This document shows, in pieces, positions 49,364 through 58,200 of a stretch of DNA of 64,000 nucleotides; position 1 is the first letter of the stretch, and the number at the start of each line of letters is the position of its first letter. The DNA comes from CAMLIZ01 sp040758375 (GTDB taxonomy: Bacteria; Pseudomonadota; Gammaproteobacteria; Burkholderiales; Burkholderiaceae_C). Both the position numbers and the translations under genes were made by a program. A model generated the notes under the pieces. The model ran no database searches. It was not told the DNA's origin and saw only the letters and a list, made by a program, of their open reading frames with translations. The stretch lies in NCBI GenBank assembly GCA_040758375.1, contig JBFLWE010000008.1:1-64000 (forward strand), in the 5' to 3' direction.

Positions 49364-50703
49364 AGCCGATTTCGCTCGACGCGATCCGCCACTGCCTGGA
49401 AGGCGTGATCCCTGCCACGCTGGCCACCTGCTCCAGCGACGGCATGCCCAACGCGACCTACGTGTCGCAGATGCAGTACGTGGGCGCCAGGCACGTCGCG
49501 CTGTCGTTCCAGTTCTTCAACAAGACGCGCGAGAACATCCTGGCCAATCCGCAGGCCACCGCCATGGTGATCGACCCGATCACCGCCGCGGCCTACCGGC
49601 TGCAGCTGCTGTACCTGCGCACCGAGACGGCAGGCCCGCTGTTCCAGAGCCTGAAAGCCAAGCTGGCAGGCATCGCCTCGCACAGCGGCATGAGCGGCGT
49701 GTTCAAGCTGCAAGGCGCCGACGTGTACCGCGTGCTCGGCGTCGAGCGCGTGCCAGGACGCGAACTGGAGCGCCCCGCACCGGCGCGCAACCTGCTGAAC
49801 GCGCTGCGCAGCGCCAGCATGCGCCTGGCGGAGTGCAGCGGACTCGACCAGCTCTTCGACCAGACGCTGGCCCTGCTGGGCAGCGAGTTCGACATCCCCC
49901 ATGCCTTGTTGCTGATGGCCGACGAGACCCGGCAACGCCTGTACACCGTGGCCAGCCGCGGCTACACGGCCACCGGCGTGGGCTCGGAAATCGGCTTCGG
50001 CGAAGGCGTGATCGGCGTGGCGGCCCAGTACCGCACGCCCATCCGCATCAACCATTTCACGATGGACTACGGCTACGGCCGCGCGGCACGCGAGGGCGCC
50101 GCCGCGCATGCGTTGCCGCTGGAGCCCGAGATTCCCTTTCCCGGCCTGGCGGAGCCGCACAGCCAGCTCGCGGTGCCGATCGTCGCCGGCGCGCGGCTGC
50201 TCGGTGTGCTGTGCGTGGAAAGCCCGCAGGACCTGCGCTTCACCTATGACGACGAGGACGCACTGGTCACGCTGGCGGCCCAGTTGGGTGCGGCCATCCG
50301 CGCGCTGCTGGCCGACGCCGACCTCGGCGCAACGGAAGCGCCGGCACCGCCGGTGGCCGCCGCACCGGCCGGCCAGCCGATCGAAGTGCGCTACTTCCGG
50401 GCCAACGACAGCGTGTTCGTCGGTGGCGACTACCTGATCAAGGGCGTGCCGGGCGCCATCTTGTGGAAACTGCTGAAGACGCAGCAGGACAGCGGGCGCT
50501 GCGACTTCAGCAACCGCGAGCTGCGCCTGGCCGCCGCCGAACTGCGCCTGCCGGAAGTGACCGACAACCTCGAGGCGCGGCTGATCCTGCTGCAGCGCCG
50601 CCTGGCCGAGCGTTGCCCTCATCTGGCCATCAAGAAAACCGGGCGCGGCCTGTTCCGGCTGGAGATCTCCCGCGCCCTCACCCTGGTGGAAGCCGATGCC
50701 TGA
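49360..50703 (+). CDS. PNPOx-GAF-winged-helix fusion protein
   Basis: 447 residues in three parts. The N-terminal PNPOx split barrel (about 1-130) has TLATCSSDGMPNATYVSQMQYV and NPQATAMVIDP. The central GAF domain (about 155-315) has ALLLMADETRQRLYTVASRGY, FGEGVIGVAAQYRTPIRI and SQLAVPIVAGARLLGVLCVES. The C-terminal part (about 340-447) has SNRELRLAAAELRLPEVTDNLEARLILLQRRL, which I read as a winged-helix-like region. The combination suggests a flavin- or small-molecule-sensing regulator. It follows another PNPOx gene directly. Confidence 0.82.
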   Translation: MKPISLDAIRHCLEGVIPATLATCSSDGMPNATYVSQMQYVGARHVALSFQFFNKTRENILANPQATAMVIDPITAAAYRLQLLYLRTETAGPLFQSLKAKLAGIASHSGMSGVFKLQGADVYRVLGVERVPGRELERPAPARNLLNALRSASMRLAECSGLDQLFDQTLALLGSEFDIPHALLLMADETRQRLYTVASRGYTATGVGSEIGFGEGVIGVAAQYRTPIRINHFTMDYGYGRAAREGAAAHALPLEPEIPFPGLAEPHSQLAVPIVAGARLLGVLCVESPQDLRFTYDDEDALVTLAAQLGAAIRALLADADLGATEAPAPPVAAAPAGQPIEVRYFRANDSVFVGGDYLIKGVPGAILWKLLKTQQDSGRCDFSNRELRLAAAELRLPEVTDNLEARLILLQRRLAERCPHLAIKKTGRGLFRLEISRALTLVEADA

Positions 50704-51214
50704 CCGAACGACCTTGCCTGCCCGCAGGCTGTGCCTGGTGGCCTTGCTGGCGCTGGCCGGCGCCAGCGCCGCCGCGCAGACACTCAAGCTCGACAAGGAC
50801 GCGGCCAAGCCGCTCACCCGCGACGAGCTGCGCCGCTGCATGGCGCAGGAAGACTCGCTGCAGCAGCGCAAGCGCGAGCAAGAGGCCGAGCGGGCGCTGA
50901 TCGCGCGCGAGAACACCGAGGTCTCGCTGGCCGCACGCCAGCTGGCCGAAGACCTGCGCCGCACCGACACGCGCGACTTCTCGAAGGTGGACGGCTACAA
51001 CGCGCGCGCCACGGCCCACGAGGCGCGCACAGCCGCGCTGAACGAGCGCGTCGAGCGCTTCAACGAAGCGGTGGCGCAGCTCAACGCCGAGGGCGCAGCG
51101 CACGTGGCCCAGTGCGCGACCCGGCCCTACGACGTGGCCGACCGCGAGGCCATCCTCGACGAACCGAAGAAGCTGCAGCCGGCCGCAAGGCCTACAGTCC
51201 GAGCGCCAGACTGA
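50696..51214 (+). CDS. Exported coiled-coil protein of unknown function
   Basis: 172 residues with a signal peptide (LCLVALLALAGASAAAQ) and a helical, charged, probably coiled-coil mature part (DSLQQRKREQEAERALIARENTEV, NARATAHEARTAALNERVERFNEAVAQLNAEG). Two cysteines (RRCMAQE and AQCATRPY) could form a disulphide across the hairpin. It overlaps the PNPOx-GAF gene by 8 bases and the convergent hemerythrin gene by 23. No family is recognised. Confidence 0.7.
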   Translation: MPDRTTLPARRLCLVALLALAGASAAAQTLKLDKDAAKPLTRDELRRCMAQEDSLQQRKREQEAERALIARENTEVSLAARQLAEDLRRTDTRDFSKVDGYNARATAHEARTAALNERVERFNEAVAQLNAEGAAHVAQCATRPYDVADREAILDEPKKLQPAARPTVRAPD

Positions 51215-51845
51215 GCTTGCGCCAGTCGCGCCCGCCGAGAAGGGGGCGCACCAGGCCCAGCACGCCCTCGAACACCTCGGCGGGCGCGGCCTGCCGCATG
51301 CCGCGCAGCAGGGCCGCACGCTCGGCAGGGCTCATGTGGGGCAGCATCCAGCGCAGCGCGAGCCGCATCTCCTCGGGCTCGATGCTCATGTGGATCTCGT
51401 GCTCGATGCCGCGGATCTCGTCGTCGCTGTAGCAGGCCCACAGCACCGCGTTGTGGGCCGTCTCCTCCTGCTCCATGTGCTCGTAGTTGTGGGCCACGAA
51501 GGCCGCCAGCGCGTGGTACAGCGCATGGGCGGCGTCATCGCTGCCCGGCAGGCGGTCGAGCAGGGACTGCAATGCGGCGATCGACCGCTCGTGTTCCACG
51601 TGTTCGCCGGCGATCGCCGCGCTCGACCCGGGCCGGCGCGCTTCCATCGCGCGGTGCACGATCTCGTTCTCGTGCTTCAGGTGGCCGGCACAGGTGTGCA
51701 GCAGCGCCTGCACCTCCGCGCGCACCTCGGCCACGTCGTCCGGGTCGTGCGGATCGAGCCGGCCCAGGCGCACCAGGCTGTGCGCCATGAAGGCGCGCAG
51801 CCCCTTGTGGATGAAGGCATAGATGTCGTGGCGGGGAGAACTCAT
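51192..51845 (-). CDS. Hemerythrin HHE-like protein (copy 2)
   Basis: 217-residue paralogue of the protein at 29221-29889. Ligand candidates are H13 (FIHKGLRAFM), H55/H58-E59 (GHLKHENEIVH), H82/H85-E86 (EHVEHERS) and H123 with the acidic EQEETAHNAVLW. Shared segments IHKGLRA, EARRPG and YSDDEI show common origin. It would bind a di-iron centre. The gene faces the SBP-kinase operon across a 229-base promoter region with phased repeats. Confidence 0.85.
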   Translation of the reverse strand: MSSPRHDIYAFIHKGLRAFMAHSLVRLGRLDPHDPDDVAEVRAEVQALLHTCAGHLKHENEIVHRAMEARRPGSSAAIAGEHVEHERSIAALQSLLDRLPGSDDAAHALYHALAAFVAHNYEHMEQEETAHNAVLWACYSDDEIRGIEHEIHMSIEPEEMRLALRWMLPHMSPAERAALLRGMRQAAPAEVFEGVLGLVRPLLGGRDWRKLSLALGL

Positions 51846-51914
51846 GCGATGGCCTCTTGGCAGCAGTGAAGAAACGGGAGCTGCCGGCATCTTGGCGTCG
51901 CGGCCCTCTGCGTG

Positions 51915-51953
51915 TTGCTAAATGTTGCCTCGACGAATGCTAAGAATTTGCTA
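51915..51953. promoter_or_regulatory. Phased TTGCTA-like repeats between divergent genes
   Basis: TTGCTA-like hexamers start at 51915 (TTGCTA), 51925 (TTGCCT), 51937 (ATGCTA) and 51948 (TTGCTA), at intervals of 10, 12 and 11 bases, so all lie on one face of the helix. The tract is A/T-rich and lies 70 bases before the hemerythrin ATG and 122 before the SBP ATG. A cooperative operator is likely. Confidence 0.55.
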
Positions 51954-52074
51954 TCCGGCGCTTGCGCCGGGTCCACAGCGGGCGCTTCAAGCACGTACCA
52001 TCACGCCTCCACGGCGCGCCGGTTGCTGGGGCACCGGCGTTCTTGTGAGCACACATAAAGCGAAAGGGAAACGG

Positions 52075-53175
52075 ATGTCGAGCGTTCACGCAGTGCGGCG
52101 GCCCGGCCGCCGGTTGGCTGCCTGGGCGGCGGCCGGCCTGCTGTGGAGCGCGTCGCTCGTGCAGGCGCAGGCGCCCGCGCCGAACACGCCGGCACCGTCG
52201 CCCGTCCAGCTGCGGGTGGTGGGCGGCCTGGCCAACCTGAACCAGTACACCCGCCACGAAGAGCCGTTCTGGACGCGCGAGGTGCCGCGCCTGTCGGGCG
52301 GGCGCCTGCGGGCCGACATCGTGCCCTTCGACCGCGCCGGGCTGCGCGGCCAGGAGGTGTTGCGGCTGGTGCAGCTCGGCGCCGTGCCCTTCGCCACGGC
52401 GCTGCTCAGCCTGGCCGCGGCAGAAGACCCGGTGCTGGGCGCGCCCGACCTGGCGGGCCTGAACACCGACATGCCGGCGCTGCGCCGCACGGCGGCGGCG
52501 TTCCGGCCCTACCTCGAGAAGATGATGCGCGAGCGCTACGGGGCGGAGCTGCTGGCGCTCTACACCTATCCGGCGCAGGTGGTGTTCTGCGCCAAGGCCT
52601 TCAGCGGCCTGTCCGACCTGGCCGGGCGGCGCGTGCGCACCTCCAGCCCCACCCAGTCCGACATGATCGAGGCGCTCGGCGGCACCCCGGTGCAGACCGG
52701 CTTCTCGGAGATGATCACCAACCTCAAGAGCGGCAATGTCGAATGCGTGATCACCGGCACCATGTCCGGCTTCACGATCGGGCTCGATTCGATGACCACC
52801 CACGTGCACAGCATGGCCGTCAACTGGGGCTTGGCGGCCTTCGTCGCCAACGGCGCGGCCTGGCGGGCCCTGCCCGCCGACCTGCAGGCCATGCTCAAGC
52901 GGGAGCTGCCGCGGCTGGAGCAGGCGATCTGGGCCGAATCCGAACGCGAGACGGCGGAGGGCATCGCCTGCAACACCGGCGCACCGAGCTGCAATGCCGC
53001 GCGCAAGGGCCGCATGACCGAGGTGCGCGCAGCACCGGCAGACGAGAAGCGGCGGCGCGAGATCTTCGCCTCCACGGTGCTGCCGCGCTGGGTGCAGCGC
53101 TGCGGACAAAACTGCGCGCTGGTGTGGAACCAGACCATCGGGCCGGCGGCCGGCTTCGAAGCCAGGGTGCGCTAG
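52075..53175 (+). CDS. TRAP-type (DctP-like) periplasmic substrate-binding protein
   Basis: 366 residues with a signal peptide (RRLAAWAAAGLLWSASLVQAQA). The mature part fits DctP: VVGGLANLNQYTRHEEPFWTREVP, FCAKAFSGLSDLAGRRVRTSS (binding-site Arg) and GGTPVQTGFSEMITNLKSGNVECVI. No TRAP permease (DctQ/DctM) is nearby. The gene is followed 4 bases later by a histidine kinase, so it probably presents a ligand to that kinase rather than feeding a transporter. Extra cysteines (IACNTGAPSCN, RCGQNC) near the C-terminus may form disulphides. Confidence 0.85.
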   Translation: MSSVHAVRRPGRRLAAWAAAGLLWSASLVQAQAPAPNTPAPSPVQLRVVGGLANLNQYTRHEEPFWTREVPRLSGGRLRADIVPFDRAGLRGQEVLRLVQLGAVPFATALLSLAAAEDPVLGAPDLAGLNTDMPALRRTAAAFRPYLEKMMRERYGAELLALYTYPAQVVFCAKAFSGLSDLAGRRVRTSSPTQSDMIEALGGTPVQTGFSEMITNLKSGNVECVITGTMSGFTIGLDSMTTHVHSMAVNWGLAAFVANGAAWRALPADLQAMLKRELPRLEQAIWAESERETAEGIACNTGAPSCNAARKGRMTEVRAAPADEKRRREIFASTVLPRWVQRCGQNCALVWNQTIGPAAGFEARVR

Positions 53176-53179
53176 CGCG

Positions 53180-55660
53180 ATGCTGCTGAAGCACAGGACC
53201 CTCATCGCGATCTGGGGCATCGTCGGCGCGCTGCTGCTGGCCATCGTGCTGACCGCGGCGACGTTGCTGGTGCGCGGGCAGCAAGAGGCGCTGGCCGACG
53301 CGGAAGGCCGTGCAGCGCGCTTCATGAGCAGCGCCGAAGCCTCGCTCAACCGCACGCTGGTGGGCGTGGACGTGCTGCTGGCCGGCATGGACGAGCTGCT
53401 CGCCCCTGCCATGCGGCCCGACCACACGCTCGACGAAGCGATGGCGGCGCAGTTGCTGCGCGGCCTGGAGCACCGCAACCTGATGGTGCGCAACGTCATC
53501 ATCCTGGCCGAGGACGGCCAGGTGGTGGCGGCGGCGCAGCCCGACATCCGGCGCGTGGGCCTGCCGCTGCCGCCGGAGTTCCTGCAGGCGGTGCACAACC
53601 AGGCCGCCCCGCAGCTGGCGATCAGCCCGCCGGTGGTGAACTTCTCCACCTCCGAGCGTTCGCTGTACTTCGCACGTCCGCTGCAGCTGCCCGGTGGCTC
53701 GCGCGGGGTGGCGCTGGCCGACATGCCGGTGTCGGTGATGGCCACGATGCTGGCACCGGCGGCCGAGGTGCCTGGCCTGCAGGTGACCATGGAGCGCGAC
53801 GACGGCCGGCTGCTGGCGGCCGTGCCGGCCAACGAACTGCGCATGGGCCAGGTGCTCGGCCCGCCGCTGGCCGGTTCGGTGTTGAGCGGGGCCGCGGTGC
53901 GCGCGCCGGGCCGGCTCGACCGCGAGCCGGCGATCGTGGTGGCGCGCCCGACGCTGTACCGCTCCATCGTGCTGGCCGCCAGCATCCCGCTGGCCACCGC
54001 GCTGAAAGACTGGCAGCGCGAGCGCCTGATCATCGTGGCGGTGGCCCTGACCTTCGCACTGGTGATCGCCGGCGCCGGGGCGCTGACCCAGTGGCACTTC
54101 GCCGGGCTCGAGCGCGCCAAGCTCGAGATCGCGCGCTCCAAGGCCACGCTGGACCAGGCGCTGGCCTCCATGGCCGACGGCTTCCTGCTGTGCGACGCGC
54201 AGGACCGAGTGGTCGCCTGGAACAAGCGCTACGTGGAGCTGTTTCCCTGGCTGGAGGGCGTGATCGCACCCGGCGTGCCCTTCCGCCGCCTGGCCGAGGC
54301 CGGCGCGCAGGTGCTGGTGCCCGAGGGCGACGACGCCGCCCGCAAGGCCTGGATCGACATGCGCATGGAGATCCGCAAGAAGGGCCGCGGCATGTACGAG
54401 CTCGACTGGGGCAACGGCATGGTGATGGACGCGGTGGAGCGCCCCACGCCCGACGGCGGCACCGTGAGCGTGATCCGCGACATCACCTCGGCCGAGCGCG
54501 AGCTGGCACGTGCCAAGGCCGCGGCGGAGGCGGCCAACGAATCCAAGAGCCGCTTCCTGGCGGCGATGAGCCACGAGATGCGCACGCCGCTCAACGCGGT
54601 GCTGGGCATGAACCGGCTGATGCTGAAGACGCCGCTGACCGAGGAGCAGCGCCGCTACGCGACGATGATCCGCAGCTCGGGACAGGCGTTGCTGGAGCTG
54701 ATCAACGACATCCTCGACCTGTCGAAGATCGAGGCCGGCCGCATGGAGCTGGAGTTCGTCGACTTCAGCCCCGCCACCACGGTGGACAACGTGGTTTCGC
54801 TGCTGTCGGCACGCGCGCAGGCCAAGGGCCTGGCGCTCAACCTGCAGATCGAGCCCGGGCTGCCGCTGGCGCTGCGCGGCGACCCGACGCGGTTGCGCCA
54901 GGTGCTGCTCAACCTGGTGGGCAATGCGGTCAAGTTCACCGAGCGCGGCAGCGTCAACGTGCAGGTCAAGCACCGCCGCCTGCCCGACGACAAGGTGGAG
55001 CTCACGATCGCCGTGCGCGACACCGGCATCGGCATCGCGCCCGAGGCGCTGCCCAAGCTGTTCGAGCGCTTCGTGCAGGCCGACAACACCACCGCACGCC
55101 GCTACGGCGGCACCGGCCTGGGCCTGGCGATCAGCGCCGAGATCGTGGGCCTGATGGGCGGGCGCATCCACGTGCAGAGCGAGCCGGGCGTGGGCAGCAC
55201 CTTCGAGGTGGTCGTGCCGCTGCCCGTGGGCGACCCTGAGAAGCTCACCGCGTTCGAACCCGGCGCCGAGACCGGCCCCGACAAGCTGCCCGGCGGCCTG
55301 CGCGTGCTGGTGGCCGAGGACAACGAGGTGAACCAGCTGCTGATCCAGGCGCTGCTGCACGACATGGGCCACCACTGCGACATCGTGCACAACGGGCGCG
55401 AGGCGGTGCAGCAGATCCAGAGCTCGCCGTACGACCTGGTGCTGATGGACATCCAGATGCCCGAGATGGACGGCGAGTCGGCCACGCGCGCCATCCGCAC
55501 GCTGCCCGGCGCGGCAGCGCACGTGCCGGTGATCGCGCTCACCGCCAACGCGATGGTCGAAGACCGCGAGGCCTACCTGCGCTCAGGCATGGACGACTAC
55601 GTGCTCAAGCCGGTAAACCCCAAGCAGCTGGCGGCGGCCATCGCCCGCGTGATGGGTTGA
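53180..55660 (+). CDS. Hybrid sensor histidine kinase with receiver
   Basis: 826-residue membrane kinase. Helices at about 10-31 and 282-303 flank a periplasmic sensor domain. A PAS-like domain (about 318-435, MADGFLLCDAQDRVVAWNKRYVELF) precedes HisKA (FLAAMSHEMRTPLNAVLGM), a HATPase (LLNLVGNAVKFTERG, DTGIGI, GTGLGLAI) and a C-terminal receiver (VLVAEDNEVNQ, LMDIQMPEMDGE with the phosphoacceptor Asp, KPVNPKQL). No Hpt or output regulator lies beside it. It pairs with the binding protein upstream. Confidence 0.93.
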   Translation: MLLKHRTLIAIWGIVGALLLAIVLTAATLLVRGQQEALADAEGRAARFMSSAEASLNRTLVGVDVLLAGMDELLAPAMRPDHTLDEAMAAQLLRGLEHRNLMVRNVIILAEDGQVVAAAQPDIRRVGLPLPPEFLQAVHNQAAPQLAISPPVVNFSTSERSLYFARPLQLPGGSRGVALADMPVSVMATMLAPAAEVPGLQVTMERDDGRLLAAVPANELRMGQVLGPPLAGSVLSGAAVRAPGRLDREPAIVVARPTLYRSIVLAASIPLATALKDWQRERLIIVAVALTFALVIAGAGALTQWHFAGLERAKLEIARSKATLDQALASMADGFLLCDAQDRVVAWNKRYVELFPWLEGVIAPGVPFRRLAEAGAQVLVPEGDDAARKAWIDMRMEIRKKGRGMYELDWGNGMVMDAVERPTPDGGTVSVIRDITSAERELARAKAAAEAANESKSRFLAAMSHEMRTPLNAVLGMNRLMLKTPLTEEQRRYATMIRSSGQALLELINDILDLSKIEAGRMELEFVDFSPATTVDNVVSLLSARAQAKGLALNLQIEPGLPLALRGDPTRLRQVLLNLVGNAVKFTERGSVNVQVKHRRLPDDKVELTIAVRDTGIGIAPEALPKLFERFVQADNTTARRYGGTGLGLAISAEIVGLMGGRIHVQSEPGVGSTFEVVVPLPVGDPEKLTAFEPGAETGPDKLPGGLRVLVAEDNEVNQLLIQALLHDMGHHCDIVHNGREAVQQIQSSPYDLVLMDIQMPEMDGESATRAIRTLPGAAAHVPVIALTANAMVEDREAYLRSGMDDYVLKPVNPKQLAAAIARVMG

Positions 55661-55662
55661 AT

Positions 55663-56301
55663 TCACGGCTCCCCCAAGGCCCCCTCCGAGCGGGGGCCTC
55701 CAGATGGATCGACAAGGCCGGCCTGCTGGCCGGCCTGCCGGATCTCCGTCTGGATCTTCGCCCAGCCTTCGGGCCCCAGACGCTCGAGCGTCTCGATGTT
55801 GGCCTCGTAGATGCGTTCGGCCTCGGGGAAAGCGTCCACCGCGCGGTCCACACTGCCCTCGCGCAGCAAGTGCAGCGTGGGGTACGGGCTGCGGTTGCTG
55901 GCATTGCTCACGTCGTCCGGCTCGGTGCCTTCGAACTGGTACTGCGGGTGGAAGCTCGCCACCTGCACCAGGCCCTCCAGCCCCAGGTCTTCGACCGCCT
56001 GGTCGGCCAGGTCGAGGAAGTCGTTGTAGTCGAGGAAATCCGTCAGCACGCGCGGGTGGATCAGCAGCGTGGTGTCCACCTCGGCCGCATCGGCCTTGGC
56101 CAGGTGCTCCAGCTCGGCGCACAAGGTGTTGAGCAGGTCCTCGGGGTCGGTGTCGTCGCTCACCACGTAGCGCACCTGTCCCTTCAGGTGCACCGCCTTG
56201 GCGAACGGGCAGAGGTTCAGGCCGATCACGGCCTGCTCCAGCCAGGCGCGGGTTTCGGCGATCGCCTGCTCGGGCGAGGGGAATGCGGAGGTGTCGGCCA
56301 C
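55663..56301 (-). CDS. DUF1415-family protein
   Basis: 212-218 residues. DUF1415 signatures: IAETRAWLEQAVIGLNLCPFAKAV (the conserved Cys), DTTLLIHPRVLTDFLDYNDFLDLAD, VASFHPQYQFEG and SPYPTLHLLRE. Function unknown. GTG at 56301 was preferred; TTG at 56319 would add six residues. It converges with the kinase gene; its 3' end contains a stable hairpin. Confidence 0.88.
   Translation of the reverse strand: MADTSAFPSPEQAIAETRAWLEQAVIGLNLCPFAKAVHLKGQVRYVVSDDTDPEDLLNTLCAELEHLAKADAAEVDTTLLIHPRVLTDFLDYNDFLDLADQAVEDLGLEGLVQVASFHPQYQFEGTEPDDVSNASNRSPYPTLHLLREGSVDRAVDAFPEAERIYEANIETLERLGPEGWAKIQTEIRQAGQQAGLVDPSGGPRSEGALGEP
55677..55699. terminator. G/C hairpin between convergent genes
   Basis: AGGCCCCC (55677-55684) pairs with GGGGGCCT (55692-55699) around a seven-base loop. 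There is no T-run on the plus strand, so it may be a weak bidirectional terminator or a copy of a dispersed palindrome. It lies in the last codons of the DUF1415 gene, just after the kinase stop. Confidence 0.5.
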
Positions 56302-56541
56302 GGCTGCAACTCGGGACAAAACGCCAAGCCTACCCGAGTGCGTCCAGCCACCTGCCGGCAGCGTACGTATGAAGGCGGGAGGCGACGGCCGACAAGCTGT
56401 CAGCCGGATTCCTACAACGCGAATCGCGCCGGTCCGACGCCGCGCATCGGCGCGTACCGATCGCGGTGGTCCAAGGTGGCGCCTACGCTTGTATCAACGT
56501 GACAGCCCGGCTGCACAGAACGGATGGCAAGGAGTACCGAC

Positions 56542-56772
56542 ATGAACGCAATGCCCTCGACCGATGCCCCGCGCGAACGGCCCCAAGGCGGATATGTGTT
56601 GCGCTTCCAGTCGCTGTTCGAGGAAGGACGCGCCTACGCGTTTCCCTGCGACGAACAAGGCCATGTGGACCTGGACGCGCTGAGCGAGCGCGCACGCAAC
56701 AACTACCTCTACGCCCGCGCCGTCATCGGCCGCGAGGTGGCGATGCCCGCCGTGGAACGCACGGTGCACTGA
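56542..56772 (+). CDS. Small conserved-looking protein
   Basis: 76 residues: GYVLRFQSLFEEGRAYAFPCDEQGHVDLDALSERARNNYLYARAVIGREV pattern (key Phe, Cys and Arg-Asn-Asn residues). AAGGAG precedes the ATG. I associate this small family with Burkholderiales from memory; no function is known. Confidence 0.78.
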   Translation: MNAMPSTDAPRERPQGGYVLRFQSLFEEGRAYAFPCDEQGHVDLDALSERARNNYLYARAVIGREVAMPAVERTVH

Positions 56773-56814
56773 AGCAGCCCCATCTGCGGCGCCCCGGGTT
56801 CTGCCGCGGGGCGC

Positions 56815-57141
56815 TCAACGCGCCAGGCGGGCGATCCACTGGCGCGCGGCCAGCTCGGCATTGAGCGCCGCCTCCAGCGGCGCGCGGCACAGCCCGGCGT
56901 GCTGGTAGTTCAAGTTCTCGTACAGTTCGGCGGCCGCCGGAAAGGCGTTGAGCAATGCCTCCAGCGCCTCGCCGGGCGCGGCTTCGTGCAATGCGTCGGC
57001 GAGGCGGCGCACCACCGAGCGGTACTGGTCGGCCGACACCGGCTCGCGGCTGAGCTCCAGCCGCTGCAGCAGCTGCGCCAGTGCGGCCACGACGGTGAGC
57101 GAGGCGGGAATGGCAACGGGTTTCAGCGCTTTGGCGTTCAT
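56815..57141 (-). CDS. Helical protein of unknown function
   Basis: 108 residues, helical (VVAALAQLLQRLELS, SVVRRLADALHEAAPGEALEALLNAFPAAAELYENLNYQHAGLC). It is divergent from the Gfo/Idh gene, 44 bases away, and converges with the 76-residue gene. No domain is recognised. Confidence 0.7.
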   Translation of the reverse strand: MNAKALKPVAIPASLTVVAALAQLLQRLELSREPVSADQYRSVVRRLADALHEAAPGEALEALLNAFPAAAELYENLNYQHAGLCRAPLEAALNAELAARQWIARLAR

Positions 57142-57185
57142 GCCCGGAAACTGGGGATGCCGGCATGCCGGTTCAAGAGGGCGGG

Positions 57186-58184
57186 ATGGAAAAGCCGATT
57201 CGCTGGGGGCTGCTGGGCACGGGCGGCATCTGCCAGGCGCTGGCCGAAGCGCTGGCGCATGTGCCCGACGCGCGGCTGGTGGCCGTGGGCTCGCGCGGCC
57301 CAGAGCGCGCGGCGGCCTTCGCGGCGCGCAATGCTGCCGCCCACCCGGGCGTGCGCCCGCACGCCAGCTACCAGGCGCTGGTGGAAGACCCCGAGGTCGA
57401 CGTGGTGTACATCGGCACGCCCCATACCGACCACGCCGGCTCGGCGCTGATGGCGCTGCAGGCCGGCAAGGCGGTGCTGTGCGAGAAGCCGTTCACGCTC
57501 AACCGCGCCCAGGCCGAAGCGGTGGTGTCGCTGGCCCAGGAACGGCGCTGCTTCCTGATGGAAGCCATGTGGACGCGGTTCGTGCCCGCTGTGGCCGAGG
57601 CGAAGCGGCTGGTGGACGGCGGCGCGATCGGCGAGCCGCTGTCCCTGCGCGCCGACTTCGGCTTCGCCGCCACGGACCTGCCCGCGGAGCACCGCGCGCT
57701 CAACCCGGCACTGGGCGGTGGCAGCCTGCTCGACGTGGGCATCTACCCGCTGTCGCTGGCGAGCTTTCTGCTCGGGCCGATCGACGATGCCCAGGCCGTG
57801 GCGCGGCTGGGCCCCACCGGCGTGGACGTGCACGCCGCCTTCACGCTGCGCCATCGCGGCGGCGGCCTGAGCCAGGGCCTGAGCTCGCTGCGCGGCCGCA
57901 CGCCGTGGACGGCGCAGGTGCTGGGCAGCGCCGGCTGGATCGAGTTGCACCCGCCGTTCTTCCATGCCGAGGGCCTGACGCTGGTGCGCGAAGGCGCGCC
58001 GGCGGTGGAACAGCGCCTGCCGCACACCGGCAACGGCTATGCGCACCAGGTGCTGGAGGTGCACCGCTGCCTGCGCCAGGGCCTGCCCGAAAGCCCGGTG
58101 ATGCCGCTGGCGGAAAGCCTGGCGCTGATGGGCTGGCTGGACAGGATGCGCGCGCAGATCGGGCTGCGCTACCCGGGCGAGTGA
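57186..58184 (+). CDS. Gfo/Idh/MocA-family oxidoreductase
   Basis: 332-residue NAD(P)-dependent dehydrogenase: Rossmann loop GLLGTGGICQ, EKPFTLN (the Lys of the EKP motif), a substrate-domain GGGSLLDVGIYPLSLASF and a conserved His-bearing HTGNGYAHQVLEVHRCL. Sugar or trans-dihydrodiol-type substrates are usual; none can be assigned. AGAGGGCGGG precedes the ATG at 57186. Confidence 0.93.
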   Translation: MEKPIRWGLLGTGGICQALAEALAHVPDARLVAVGSRGPERAAAFAARNAAAHPGVRPHASYQALVEDPEVDVVYIGTPHTDHAGSALMALQAGKAVLCEKPFTLNRAQAEAVVSLAQERRCFLMEAMWTRFVPAVAEAKRLVDGGAIGEPLSLRADFGFAATDLPAEHRALNPALGGGSLLDVGIYPLSLASFLLGPIDDAQAVARLGPTGVDVHAAFTLRHRGGGLSQGLSSLRGRTPWTAQVLGSAGWIELHPPFFHAEGLTLVREGAPAVEQRLPHTGNGYAHQVLEVHRCLRQGLPESPVMPLAESLALMGWLDRMRAQIGLRYPGE

Positions 58185-58200
58185 ACCGGCAGCAGCGGCG

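Noticed and set aside
51940..54225. Open frame of 761 codons on the minus strand
   Set aside because: It is antisense to the binding protein and hybrid kinase, both with complete motifs; the translation is low complexity.
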